Of a DNA stretch of 27,189 nucleotides, positions 7,041 through 15,227 are shown in pieces. A program made the position numbers and the translations under genes. The stretch spans positions 1 to 27,189 of the forward strand of contig JBALWA010000062.1 in the NCBI GenBank assembly GCA_036960305.1, given 5' to 3'. The notes under the pieces were generated by a model, which made no database searches, was not told where the DNA came from, and saw only the letters and a program-made list of their open reading frames with translations. The stretch is from JBALVT01 sp036960305. GTDB taxonomy: Bacteria > Pseudomonadota > Gammaproteobacteria > Pseudomonadales > Halieaceae. How positions within the stretch are numbered: the first letter of the stretch is position 1; the number at the start of each line of letters is the position of its first letter.

Positions 7041-7349
7041 TCAATGGAAGTGTACCAGCCCGGTATCACGTTCGGCAGGATTATCGTGTATATCCGGTGT
7101 CGGACCTAGCGCACTCGGCGTCAGGGTTGTGATGGCTTGGGCTGGGCTTGCCTCGGGTTCGTTGGGTTGGGCTAACATCTCAACGAACCCAACCATGGCC
7201 ATTATCATACGGTTGAAACCATATTTTTTGAAAAACTTTAACTGAGTTTCGAATATCATCTTTTGCCAGCCTAGTATTTTTATAGAGCTAGCGAAAACAA
7301 AGAATGCTGTCAGCAATCCAGATATTACGACAATGATAGTTGAATTCAT
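7041..7349 (-). CDS. DoxX-like small membrane protein, probably damaged
   Basis: 102 aa. The first 60 residues look like a DoxX-like family protein: a membrane segment at about 3-24 (TIIVVISGLLTAFFVFASSI), then KILGWQKMIFETQLKFFKKY and a second hydrophobic run MIMAMVGFVEML. The expected third and fourth membrane helices are missing. They are replaced by a Pro/Ala-rich tail (PNEPEASPAQAITTLTPSAL), consistent with an internal deletion or rearrangement. A 9-bp inverted repeat (GGGTTCGTT 7155-7163, AACGAACCC 7182-7190) sits at this point. The start has a good GGAAG ribosome binding site. The 200 bp upstream (7350-7550) hold only a short doubtful frame. Confidence 0.55.
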   Translation of the reverse strand: MNSTIIVVISGLLTAFFVFASSIKILGWQKMIFETQLKFFKKYGFNRMIMAMVGFVEMLAQPNEPEASPAQAITTLTPSALGPTPDIHDNPAERDTGLVHFH

Positions 7350-7550
7350 TCTTGGCTTCCTTTATTCATTTCCACTGTACCTCAAAATCTGGCTCATAGG
7401 CCAATGCGGAGCTAGATATGTGGCTCCATCTGTCAGTTCGGGTCAGGATTACTGCACCTAATCCACCGGTGAGTGGTAATTCCGCCCTCGACACTGGTCG
7501 CCGCAATACAGCTTTCTCAGCGCCGTCTCGAACTGCTTTTTGGGACAAGC

Positions 7551-8456
7551 TTATCTATGGGAAACGTCATATTTCTGCAACAACCGGGAAAGCGCTTGTA
7601 GACCTTTGCCCTTGTTGCTGATTTTCCAGGCGAGGAATTTTTCGTGATTGGTGATTCCGCCCAACTTCAATTCCACCAAAGTACCGCTGTCCAGATGACT
7701 CCGAACTCGGCTACGCGGCAAGTGACCTATGCCAAGTCCCGCCAGTATCGCCTGCTCCTTTTGCTCGATGTTCTGTACATAGAGTGTCTTACCTTCGTCA
7801 CTCAGGCCTTCACTGCGGGCGATGTCGAAGGTAGACGTGTCGTGGGTAACGATTTTCCGCAGCCTGGCCAGAACGGATTGCAGGCCCACTTCCTGGTCAG
7901 CCAACCCGACCAGTTCATGCGAAGCGGAAATTACTGGCACCAGATCACTGTGGCCGATGGGGATTGCCCGGAGCCCCTTTTGCTGGGGCACCGGGCCAGG
8001 GACGCCGACAAGCAGGTCTACGCGATCCTGCTCCAGGGCCTCCCAGCCGCCATTCAGCACACATTCACGAACATCGAGTTCCATGCTGGCGTGTTCCTGC
8101 ATAAAATCTGCAAGCACGGCAAAAAAGGTTGGGTAGGAGTGCAGTGATTCCACAGCGATGCGTATCCGTGGCTCCCAGCCTGTGGCGACTTCCTTCGCTC
8201 TATTCGCAAGTCGTGCCGCGGTTTGCAGTATGTTTCTACCCTCAGTCAATATTAACTGCCCTGCTGGCGTCAATACCGAGCGACGCCCCTGACGTTGAAA
8301 TAAGGCAATGCCTAACTGTTCCTCCAGTTTTTGCACGGCGTAGGAAATGGCCGAGGTTGCTTTGTTCAGCTCTTCTGCGGCCTTTGCGAAGCTTCCGCGC
8401 CGGTCGATGGCATCCAGCGTCTCCAAAACCTCCAGCGTTATTGGGTTTCTCCGCAT
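7551..8456 (-). CDS. yhaJ: LysR-family regulator, YhaJ-like
   Basis: 301 aa, standard length. The N-terminal winged HTH covers about 1-65 (AIDRRGSFAKAAEELNKATSAISYAVQKLEEQ), with the usual LTPAGQLIL at its end and a periplasmic-binding-like effector domain from about 93. It is divergent from a doxX/yqjG/pirin set. In Escherichia coli the LysR protein YhaJ lies by yhaK (pirin) and the yqjFG region and activates yqjF in response to quinone-like nitroaromatic breakdown products, so the same role is inferred here. The intergenic palindrome overlaps its own promoter region, implying autorepression. The symbol is given by context and similarity and is not certain. Confidence 0.88.
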   Translation of the reverse strand: MRRNPITLEVLETLDAIDRRGSFAKAAEELNKATSAISYAVQKLEEQLGIALFQRQGRRSVLTPAGQLILTEGRNILQTAARLANRAKEVATGWEPRIRIAVESLHSYPTFFAVLADFMQEHASMELDVRECVLNGGWEALEQDRVDLLVGVPGPVPQQKGLRAIPIGHSDLVPVISASHELVGLADQEVGLQSVLARLRKIVTHDTSTFDIARSEGLSDEGKTLYVQNIEQKEQAILAGLGIGHLPRSRVRSHLDSGTLVELKLGGITNHEKFLAWKISNKGKGLQALSRLLQKYDVSHR

Positions 8457-8465
8457 AACGGCCTC

Positions 8466-8530
8466 TTTAGAATGTTCTAATATTTAGAACATTCTAAACA
8501 ATAAATGGGCCTTATTGCGAGCGTTATAAT
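8466..8530. promoter_or_regulatory. Divergent LysR operator and doxX promoter
   Basis: TTTAGAATGTTCTAA (8466-8480) and TTAGAACATTCTAAA (8484-8498) form a perfect 15-bp inverted repeat with a 3-bp centre. Each arm is itself a palindrome of the form TTAGAA-N2-TTCTAA. A -10 TATAAT lies at 8525-8530 for the + strand. The -35 position (8502-8507, TAAATG) is poor and begins four bases after the palindrome, as expected for an activator-dependent promoter with LysR bound directly upstream. Confidence 0.75.
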
Positions 8531-8587
8531 CATTACAATGGCTACATCACTTAAACAACCCCACATCTAAAGCCATGGAGCAATAAA

Positions 8588-9034
8588 ATGAAATCACTAA
8601 TCAGCACGATAACCGAAACAACCACTGGCCTGGACACTTTACCTCTGCGCGTGGGCGCCGGTGCAATCTTCGCAGCACATGGAGCACAGAAATTGTTCGG
8701 TTGGTTTGGTGGTTATGGGCTGGAAGGCACAGCAGGCTGGATGGAATCGATTGGGCTTGAGCCGGGTCTGCTTATGGCGGCAATGGCTGGAGGGGCGGAG
8801 TTTTTCGGCGGACTGCTACTAATTGTAGGCTTATTGGTTCGTCCAGCTGCTTTAATACTGGCTATCACCATGGTCGTGGCGATTCTCACGGTTCACCTGC
8901 CAAACGGCCTGTTCATGGAAAATAACGGTTATGAATTCGGCCTGGCCTTGCTGGTAATCACCGCTGCCCTAGTATTCCGCGGCGCTGGTAGCCTCAGTGT
9001 GGACCGGGCCTTGCAAACAAGGCTGGCTAACTAA
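8588..9034 (+). CDS. yqjF: DoxX-family membrane protein (YqjF-like)
   Basis: 148 aa with four hydrophobic segments: around 20-38, 60-80, 86-105 and 118-135. The family signature LPLRVGAGAIFAAHGAQKLF is followed by GWFGGYGLEGTAGWME. GGAG precedes the ATG at proper spacing. DoxX proteins are inner-membrane quinone- or thiol-redox-associated proteins; the E. coli homologue yqjF is induced by dinitrotoluene metabolites through YhaJ. It is the first gene of the probable operon, 63 bp before the hydroquinone reductase gene, and is driven from the LysR-controlled promoter. Confidence 0.88.
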   Translation: MKSLISTITETTTGLDTLPLRVGAGAIFAAHGAQKLFGWFGGYGLEGTAGWMESIGLEPGLLMAAMAGGAEFFGGLLLIVGLLVRPAALILAITMVVAILTVHLPNGLFMENNGYEFGLALLVITAALVFRGAGSLSVDRALQTRLAN

Positions 9035-9097
9035 ACAAAACCGAGGCAGGGGTAACTACTCTGCCTATCACTCGGACATTATTTCAGGAGCAGTACA

Positions 9098-10066
9098 ATG
9101 GGACTATTACAAAATGGACAGTGGGTCGACCAATGGTACGACACCAAAAACAGCGGCGGTGAATTTCGCCGGCAGGACAGTCGCTTCAGGAGTTGGCTGA
9201 CCGCCGAAGGCGAAGCCGGCCCCAACGGAGAGCCAGGCTTCAAAGCGGAGAAAGGACGCTATCATTTATACGTCTCTCTGGCCTGTCCCTGGGCACACCG
9301 CACATTGATTTTTCGGGGCCTGAAGCAACTGGAAGACTATATCGATGTGACGGTGGTTGATCCCATTATGTTGGAAAATGGTTGGGAAATGAGCGACCCG
9401 CTGTATGGACTGGATTTTCTCCATCAGTTGTACCTGAAAGCCGACGCCCGCTACGAGGGCCGGGTGACCGTGCCGGTACTGTGGGACAAGCAGACTGAGA
9501 CCATTGTCAGCAATGAGTCATCAGAAATCATCCGCATGTTCAACAGTGCGTTCAATCATTTAACCGGCAATACTGATGATTACTACCCTGAGTCTCTACA
9601 GGAAGTGATTCACACATTGAATGATCGCATTTACGACAACATCAACAATGGCGTTTACCGGGCCGGATTTGCCACCACGCAAGCGGCCTACGAAGAGGCA
9701 TTTTATCAGTTATTCGACGCGCTGGACTGGGTTGAGGGGCTACTGTCACGTCAGCGATACCTAGCGGGTGATCAGCTCACTGAGGCCGATTGGCGGCTGT
9801 TCACCACTTTGATTCGTTTTGATGCGGTGTACTTTGGCCACTTCAAGACAAACCGTCAGTTGCTGGCGGACTTCCCGGCCATTAGTGCTTATGTGCGAGA
9901 GCTGTATCAGGTGCCGGGCGTAGCAGAGACCGTGAACTTTGATCATATCAAGACACACTATTACGCTAGCCATCGCACCATCAACCCAACCGGTGTTGTC
10001 CCGGTCGGACCTGAGATGGACTACACTGTCGCTCATGATCGTCAGCTTTTGAGCAAATCGGTTTAG
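9098..10066 (+). CDS. yqjG: Glutathionyl-hydroquinone reductase (Xi-class GST)
   Basis: 322 aa. The thioredoxin-fold domain has the signature CPWAHR with nucleophilic Cys63, the same position as in E. coli YqjG. The all-helical C-terminal domain includes the region RYLAGDQLTEADWRLFTTL. The enzyme reduces glutathionyl-hydroquinones to hydroquinones, releasing glutathione disulphide, and so recycles quinones that have reacted with glutathione. The start is supported by CAGGAG eight bases upstream. It lies between doxX and pirin genes in one direction, consistent with a quinone stress operon. Family assignment is secure. Confidence 0.95.
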   Translation: MGLLQNGQWVDQWYDTKNSGGEFRRQDSRFRSWLTAEGEAGPNGEPGFKAEKGRYHLYVSLACPWAHRTLIFRGLKQLEDYIDVTVVDPIMLENGWEMSDPLYGLDFLHQLYLKADARYEGRVTVPVLWDKQTETIVSNESSEIIRMFNSAFNHLTGNTDDYYPESLQEVIHTLNDRIYDNINNGVYRAGFATTQAAYEEAFYQLFDALDWVEGLLSRQRYLAGDQLTEADWRLFTTLIRFDAVYFGHFKTNRQLLADFPAISAYVRELYQVPGVAETVNFDHIKTHYYASHRTINPTGVVPVGPEMDYTVAHDRQLLSKSV

Positions 10067-10174
10067 TCGGCAGGCGAATGATATTCAGGCATCAAAAAAC
10101 AGTACGGAATCTTACTGAAGCAGGCGGACCGTTAATTGACCTCACATCGCCACATGGGCGCGGATAAATAAACT

Positions 10175-10888
10175 ATGACCAGTATCTTACATAGGGCGGG
10201 CACGCGCGGTAGCGCTGAGCATGGTTGGCTGAGTTCTCAGCACACGTTTTCCTTTGCGAATTACCACGACCCACAGCGGATGGGTTTTGGCATGCTACGC
10301 GTAATAAATGACGATGTAGTTCAGCCTGGCATGGGGTTTGGTACCCACCCGCATCGAAATATGGAAATTGTATCTATCCCCCTTGTAGGTGAATTGCGCC
10401 ACCAGGACAGCATGGGAAATACACAACACATCAAGGCGGGCGAGGTTCAGATTATGTCCGCCGGAACCGGTCTAACGCACTCTGAGTACAACGGTTCCGA
10501 GTCAGACGTTGTTAATTTCCTGCAGATTTGGGTGCTACCCAAGGAGAAAGATATTGAACCATGCTATGACCAGAGGTTCTTTTCCTCAAACGAGCGGCAG
10601 GGTCGCTTCCAGAACATTGTATCGCCTGACCCTGACGATGAGGGCATATTGATTAATCAGGATACTTGGTTCTGGCTCAGGGATTTCGAGGTAGGTCAGT
10701 CAGATAGCTATATCGTCAAAAAGCCTGCAAATGGCGTCTATTTCTTCGTACTTGAAGGTGCAATTACTATTGCGGGCGAACAGTTGGAACGCCGTGATGG
10801 GCTCGGTGTAGAATATGCGTCCAGTATTGATCTAACGGCAACCTCGGGCTGCCAGTTGCTTATTATGGATGTACCGATGCAAAGCTAA
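10175..10888 (+). CDS. yhaK: Pirin-family bicupin (YhaK/YhhW-like)
   Basis: 237 aa. Pirin metal ligands are all present: His58 and His60 in THPHRNMEI, then His102 and Glu104 in LTHSEYN. The N-terminus RGSAEHGWLSSQHTFSFANY is typical of the YhhW/YhaK subgroup, some of which act as quercetin 2,3-dioxygenases in vitro. The gap of 108 bp after yqjG contains no strong terminator, so it may belong to the same operon. In E. coli the pirin yhaK adjoins yhaJ. YhaK versus YhhW cannot be decided from sequence alone. Confidence 0.9.
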   Translation: MTSILHRAGTRGSAEHGWLSSQHTFSFANYHDPQRMGFGMLRVINDDVVQPGMGFGTHPHRNMEIVSIPLVGELRHQDSMGNTQHIKAGEVQIMSAGTGLTHSEYNGSESDVVNFLQIWVLPKEKDIEPCYDQRFFSSNERQGRFQNIVSPDPDDEGILINQDTWFWLRDFEVGQSDSYIVKKPANGVYFFVLEGAITIAGEQLERRDGLGVEYASSIDLTATSGCQLLIMDVPMQS

Positions 10889-10935
10889 CTGGCTGGCATT
10901 AGATCAGTTCTGGTAAACCCCATTGTAGCTCCGAT

Positions 10936-11030
10936 TGAGGCGGATGGTGTGTGGTAAGTCTGGGCAGCAAGTTGAAGAAAGGTAACGGGTTTCTGAAACC
11001 GAACTTCGGGGTGCGGTCGAACTGAACTTT
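10936..11030 (+). repeat. Dispersed repeat A, copy 3 (single-unit form)
   Basis: Begins GAGGCGGATGGTGTGTGG and runs through GTTGAAGAAAGGTAACGGG to AAACCGAACTTCGGGG and TCGAACTGAAC. It has one unit only, which shows that copies 1 and 2 are dimers of the same module. An IS6 relic begins about 75 bp downstream, as at the 3400 and 16438 loci. Confidence 0.7.
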
Positions 11031-11102
11031 CGCGGTGACTGATGCTACGGCTTGGGGCTAAGCCACCTGTTCTTTGAATGAGTTAAAGATTCGCCAAGCA
11101 CG

Positions 11103-11401
11103 CGACCCACAGTACAAAACAGTATGAGAATATCCGGGCAGAACAATCTCATGAGGCGACATGAGTTCGAGAACGAGGGATGCGTAGTCCGGGATCCCGG
11201 AGATTCAAATCAGTTAGACACGCCCAGCGATTCCTTGGTGCTTACGCGGCTGTCAGTAATTTGTTCAATCTTGGAAGGCATCTGGTCTGGACGAGCACTA
11301 TCGAGATCTCAGGATGAGTGCGTTTGCTGAATGGAGTAGGGCGGTTGCGTGATATCCGAGGCTAGATTTCTCGGATCTCAAAAACTTAATTTGTCGGTAC
11401 C
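11103..11401 (+). mobile_element. IS6-family relic: transposase C-terminal half and right end
   Basis: Coding similarity starts at CCACAGTACAAAACAGTATG (HSTKQYENIRAEQSHEAT). It continues with frameshifts through a stretch encoding AVSNLFNLGRHL and ends at the tail shared with the other relics. 11383-11401 (AACTTAATTTGTCGGTACC) is the right inverted repeat. The N-terminal half is absent. This copy keeps the Asn in LFNLGRHL that the copies at 19670 and 26101 have lost. Confidence 0.75.
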
Positions 11402-11485
11402 CCCTATTAGTTTGATAAACGCTAATCTGTTTCGCAAGGACTAACGTATTAGACTGTATAACCCACTCTGGAGCATGCGCACGCT

Positions 11486-12139
11486 ATGGTAGATGTTGCA
11501 CTATTTCCTATCCCCAGCTCAGTAAACTTCCCGGGCATTCCATGCTCACTGCATGTGTTCGAACCTCGTTACCGTCAAATGGTGCGCCACTGTATAGGCC
11601 AGCGCCTGTTTATGGGCGTGTGCCATACAGAGAAAATACTGCACCAAAGTGAGCGAGACCAAACAGTGGAGGAGGCACTTAAGCGCAATCAGGCAACCTA
11701 TAAACCCCAGGATGTGTTCTCAGCCGGTCCCGTAGAGCTGCTGGAGGAACTTGACGATGGGCGAATGCTCATTCAAGTTAACAATGAAGTGCGACTGCAA
11801 CTGGGCGAGGAAAAGCAAACGCTGCCCTTTGGAATATGGAGCTGTGAAGAACTACTGGACGAAACTCTAGATGCACAGGGCGAGCGGTCACTGCGGCAGA
11901 GCCAGGCTAAGATACTGACAAGGCTACTGGCCATAACCCACGACAACGAAGATGCTCAAGACATGCTTAAACAGGGTCACTGGCAGGCAATGCCCGCCCA
12001 TGAATTCAGCTTTGCTGTTGCGGGCATGCTGGGTATGCCAACGGATGTGGCACAAACGCTTCTCGAAATGACAAACGCGCAAGCACGTCTGGATACCGTG
12101 TTAGAGACGATCAACACCATGGGCTCCGCACTCAGTTAA
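11486..12139 (+). CDS. LON substrate-binding-domain protein
   Basis: 217 aa. It begins VALFPIPSSVNFPGIPCSLHVFEPRYRQMV, the classical LON N-terminal (LAN) domain opening, and continues with the helical part to the C-terminus. There is no AAA+ or protease domain, so it is a stand-alone LON-domain protein; such proteins are common in proteobacteria and of unclear function. The ATG at 11486 has GGAG about 11 bases upstream. It converges on the DUF1499 gene with only 24 bp between stop codons. It lies 85 bp after an IS6 right end. Confidence 0.88.
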   Translation: MVDVALFPIPSSVNFPGIPCSLHVFEPRYRQMVRHCIGQRLFMGVCHTEKILHQSERDQTVEEALKRNQATYKPQDVFSAGPVELLEELDDGRMLIQVNNEVRLQLGEEKQTLPFGIWSCEELLDETLDAQGERSLRQSQAKILTRLLAITHDNEDAQDMLKQGHWQAMPAHEFSFAVAGMLGMPTDVAQTLLEMTNAQARLDTVLETINTMGSALS

Positions 12140-12163
12140 ACCCGGCGCAGACCACTGGCACTG

Positions 12164-12598
12164 TCATGGCACTGCAGAGGCATCAAGTTGGTTACGCAGC
12201 GTCTCGACCCGGCTACGGTTAGCGCCCATGTCACTAATGCCAAGCCGAGAGGATGAGCGTACCTGGATTAGACCACTAAGCGGCTTATACAACAGCTGAA
12301 CATCATCTCGGAAGCGCATCAGCGGCGTCGTGACCTCAGCCTGCAAGAAGTCTGGTTTGTCCACGATAATCGTCCAGTTGTCCTGATCGGCCAGCCACGT
12401 CTTTAGACTTTGCCACTGCTCAGTGCTCGCTTGCAGGGGCTCTACCGCCCTACCGCCTCCGTCTGATTCGCTATTGACACAATTGGGCAGTATTCCACAG
12501 GGGGATAATGCCGCCCCATCATCGGGCTTCTCTGGTGCTATAGTGCAACCAAACAGTAAGATTGCTATCAAAGGCATGCATATGTATTGTTTTTTCAT
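12164..12598 (-). CDS. DUF1499-domain lipoprotein
   Basis: 144 aa from the ATG at 12598; a GTG two codons earlier is possible. The signal peptide ends in a lipobox (LLFGC, Cys18). The DUF1499 core is recognisable: LPNCVNSES near 38-46, a central WTIIVDKPDFLQAEVTTPLMRFRDDVQL stretch split by ordinary residues, and the conserved ending VRSSSRLGISDMGANRSRVETLR. The function of the family is unknown. It is divergent from the DUF547 gene with a 51-bp intergenic region that must hold both promoters. Confidence 0.82.
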   Translation of the reverse strand: MKKQYICMPLIAILLFGCTIAPEKPDDGAALSPCGILPNCVNSESDGGGRAVEPLQASTEQWQSLKTWLADQDNWTIIVDKPDFLQAEVTTPLMRFRDDVQLLYKPLSGLIQVRSSSRLGISDMGANRSRVETLRNQLDASAVP

Positions 12599-12649
12599 GA
12601 CCACACTCTAACGTTTTCCTCACTCTGGTGGTATCTGCGAGTATCTACT

Positions 12650-13396
12650 ATGTACAAAAGGTTGTTTAGATTCAGCGTAAAAAGAATAGCGTTCATAACA
12701 CTGCTAGCGATGCCATTCTCGGTGATGGCCGAACTGGACATCACATCTTGGAACAAACTGCTCACGAACGCAGTTAGCAACGGAGATGTTGATTACACCC
12801 AGTGGCAGAACAACCCTCGCTTTGACACATTAGTCGAGCAGATCGGCACAAGCCAAACTAAGGAGATGAGCCAGCATCAAAAGCTGGCCTTTTACATAAA
12901 CGCGTACAATATAATTGCGGCTCAAGGCATATTGTCTGGCCGTTCTCCCAGTAGTTTCATCGGTCGCTATGTTTACTTCAAGCGAGACAAGTACCTGGTC
13001 GCTGGCGAACGCATAAGTCTGCATACGCTGGAGCACGACCTTATTCGACCAATGGGCGAACCGCGGATTCACTTTGCGATTGTCTGTGCAAGCCAATCAT
13101 GTCCGATTTTACAAAGTAGCGCTTTCACACCGCAATATCTCGATCAACAGCTGCAAGCCGCTGCGATCAAGTTCATAAACAATCCGCAACTCAATCAGTT
13201 CGACACTGCTGCTCGCCGCGCAGAGCTTTCAAGTATCTTCAAATGGTTTGAAGAAGATTTTGTCGCTACAGGAGGTTCGCTACAAGACTATTTGGCACCG
13301 CTGGTCGATAATGAGAAGATTGCAAATTTACTGCGCCAGAACGCATTCGAAATCAGTTACCTCAACTATGACTGGAACCTCAACGGCACGCTATAA
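12650..13396 (+). CDS. DUF547-domain secreted protein
   Basis: 248 aa. The ATG at 12650 gives a clean Sec signal peptide (MYKRLFRFSVKRIAFITLLA, cleavage after VMA near residue 27). The DUF547 hallmarks follow: HQKLAFYINAYNIIA (about 90-104), ISLHTLEHDLIRP, then HFAIVCASQSCPIL with paired cysteines. DUF547 is related in fold to thioredoxin/transglutaminase-like proteins but has no established function. It is probably periplasmic. A GCAGGGC/GCCCTGC stem at 13404-13429 just after the stop lacks a T-run, so it is not a convincing terminator. Confidence 0.85.
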   Translation: MYKRLFRFSVKRIAFITLLAMPFSVMAELDITSWNKLLTNAVSNGDVDYTQWQNNPRFDTLVEQIGTSQTKEMSQHQKLAFYINAYNIIAAQGILSGRSPSSFIGRYVYFKRDKYLVAGERISLHTLEHDLIRPMGEPRIHFAIVCASQSCPILQSSAFTPQYLDQQLQAAAIKFINNPQLNQFDTAARRAELSSIFKWFEEDFVATGGSLQDYLAPLVDNEKIANLLRQNAFEISYLNYDWNLNGTL

Positions 13397-13597
13397 CGTT
13401 GAGGCAGGGCATGACCATCCTCGCCCTGCAGCTCGGAGCGCATTTGCGTCAACCGCAGCGCCACTGCAGGATCACTCTCTAATGCTTGATAAATCACGCC
13501 TCCAATTTTCACGCAAAGACTTCGGAGAATACCCCACACCAATGTGGTGCGTGCCGTGTATTCTCGAGTCATTGAGAACGAAAAAAATAGAGTCCAA
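13397..13597. other. Spacer with possible coding remnant on the - strand
   Basis: An open - strand frame downstream of the PAS gene encodes VIYQALESDPAVALRL and QMRSELQGEDGH, which reads like genuine protein. It lacks a start codon and runs into the 3' end of the DUF547 gene. It may be what remains of the 3' part of the PAS gene or of a neighbour. Confidence 0.25.
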
Positions 13598-13996
13598 CTA
13601 GATAAACGAGCCTTCTCTTTGAATGGCAATCCATGCTTCAATTTTTCCAGCCACTTTGATCGGAAGCACTCTCCAGTACATGATAAAGGGTGTGCCATCC
13701 TTTTTATAATTGATCGCCTTCCCCTCAAATTTGCCGCCAGATTTTAATGCTGCGGCAAGGCGGCTGATGACTTTTTTATCGGTACCTGCGCCCTGGAGAA
13801 TTCGAGGTGTCTTTCCGAGAACATCAGACGGGACATGCCCTGTTAGTTTTTTAAACGCCTTGTTCGCGAAGGTGATTTTTCCGCTAGCTGTGGCATCAGT
13901 TATGACAATGGAGTCGAAACTGTTCTCCGCGAGCACCTTCAACAATGTCAAACTTGTTTCAGTGTTACCCAAAACCGATTCTAAGGTTGATTTCAT
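13598..13996 (-). CDS. Stand-alone PAS (LOV-like) domain protein
   Basis: 132 aa, essentially one PAS domain: FDSIVITDATASGKITFANK, FKKLTGHVPSDVLGKTPRIL, then INYKKDGTPFIMYWRV and a final strand IEAWIAIQRE. The segment GKTPRILQG (61-69) aligns with the LOV flavin-binding motif GxNCRFLQG, but the photoactive Cys position is Pro64, so it cannot form the LOV cysteinyl adduct. The chain stops at REGSFI where related proteins continue into a kinase, GGDEF or coiled coil, so it may be a truncated larger signalling protein. A GGAA lies upstream of the ATG at 13996. Confidence 0.7.
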   Translation of the reverse strand: MKSTLESVLGNTETSLTLLKVLAENSFDSIVITDATASGKITFANKAFKKLTGHVPSDVLGKTPRILQGAGTDKKVISRLAAALKSGGKFEGKAINYKKDGTPFIMYWRVLPIKVAGKIEAWIAIQREGSFI

Positions 13997-14574
13997 TACT
14001 TTTTCCGTATTTTTGTGTGTATAGAGGTAAAAATACGTATGGGAAGCCTATTAGGATCACAAAGCCTAGAATTAGTAACGGCATTATCAACCCAACTCAC
14101 TGAAGTAACTGGAAACAGGAGCGTTCAATCTCCATTTTTTTGTCGCAGATTTTTTACATTAAGTATTTTCTTGTGTACCGCAAACACGTTGAAGGCGTAC
14201 CGCCGTTTGCGGGCCTATACCTCGATCTACTATTGCCCGCGGGCAGTAGTCCCCAGCAGATTATGGAAGGAAGGGGTGTTAATGCTACGCTCAACGAACT
14301 GGTGGCAAACGTGCCAAATAGCAGCATATAGCGGGGCATGATTTAATTTCCTGATTAGCGCGTTAGCGTTATTTACCTGCAAGTGGTTCTTGCGTTGCCG
14401 CCGGCATCCGCCAGGGGCGACCATCGTATAATGTAGAATTGAGGCAGTCCGACATACAACCTCGGCAAGGCCAACGGGGATAAGAAGCGGCTTGCGCAGA
14501 CTGTGATTGGTCGGTTTACGGTGGTCTGCCAGCCAGTGCACAGCGTATATACACTAGACAAGCGAGGATCGACA
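13997..14574. other. Intergenic region between PAS and flavin reductase genes
   Basis: No gene is convincing. A short + frame (14140-14331) contains FAGLYLDLLLPAGSSPQQIM and ends in a stop; it resembles a protein tail but has no ribosome binding site and no recognised family. TATAAT occurs near 14427 without a well-placed -35. The last 15 bases hold the flavin reductase ribosome binding site (GAGG at 14564-14567). Confidence 0.3.
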
Positions 14575-15225
14575 ATGCAACTTACTCAACATGATTTCAC
14601 GGCCATGCCCTCTCGCCAACGCGCGACACTGGTAAATTCGCTTAGCGGATTCAAGTCAGCCAACCTGATCGGAACCGCGGATGCGTCCGGCATGACCAAC
14701 CTGGCCATTATGAGCTCAGTGGTGCATTTGGGCTCGCATCCCCCCTTACTGGCGTTAGTGATAAGGCCCGGTGGCGATGAGCGTCACACCCTGGCAAACA
14801 TCTTGGCTACAGAGTGCTTTACGATTAACCATGTTTCCGCCCCACTGATCGAGGCTGCACACCAGACCGCTGCCCGATACCACAGGGAAATCTCTGAATT
14901 TGAAGCTACTGGATTAACACCCGAATGGCGAGAAGACCTCGCGGCCCCCATGGTATTGGAAGCCAACGTGAAGCTCGGTATGCATCTGCGCGATCACCAG
15001 GAATTAAAGATCAACAAAACTCACCTGGTCATCGGTGAAATCGTATTCGCAGATATTCCTGAAAACGGACTGACAGCGGACGGTGCGCTGGACCTGAGTG
15101 TGTGTGGCACCGTCGCACTCACTGGCCTGGATACTTACCACGCAGCCGCCCCAGTGAAGCGCATGGCCTATGCCAAGCCCGGGCTACCACCGCGGGCAAT
15201 CGAACCCAGCGGCACTCCCCTTTAA
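14575..15225 (+). CDS. Flavin reductase-like FMN-binding domain protein
   Basis: 216 aa from the ATG at 14575, which has GAGG seven bases upstream; an in-frame extension to 14503 lacks domain similarity. The split-barrel FMN domain is visible in KSANLIGTADASGMTNLAIM, SSVVHLGSHPPLLALVIRPG and TLANILATECFTINHV. The family includes NADH:FMN reductases of two-component monooxygenases and related flavoproteins. No monooxygenase is adjacent. The next gene, now a pseudogene, starts 2 bp after the stop, so the two formed an operon. Confidence 0.85.
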   Translation: MQLTQHDFTAMPSRQRATLVNSLSGFKSANLIGTADASGMTNLAIMSSVVHLGSHPPLLALVIRPGGDERHTLANILATECFTINHVSAPLIEAAHQTAARYHREISEFEATGLTPEWREDLAAPMVLEANVKLGMHLRDHQELKINKTHLVIGEIVFADIPENGLTADGALDLSVCGTVALTGLDTYHAAAPVKRMAYAKPGLPPRAIEPSGTPL

Positions 15226-15227
15226 GC

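Noticed and set aside
13404..13429. GCAGGGC/GCCCTGC hairpin as terminator of the DUF547 gene
   Set aside because: The loop is 12 bases and no T-run follows on either strand.
14230..14541. 103-residue - strand frame in the gap before the flavin reductase
   Set aside because: No recognisable domain, no ribosome binding site, and overlapping frames on both strands of equal quality.
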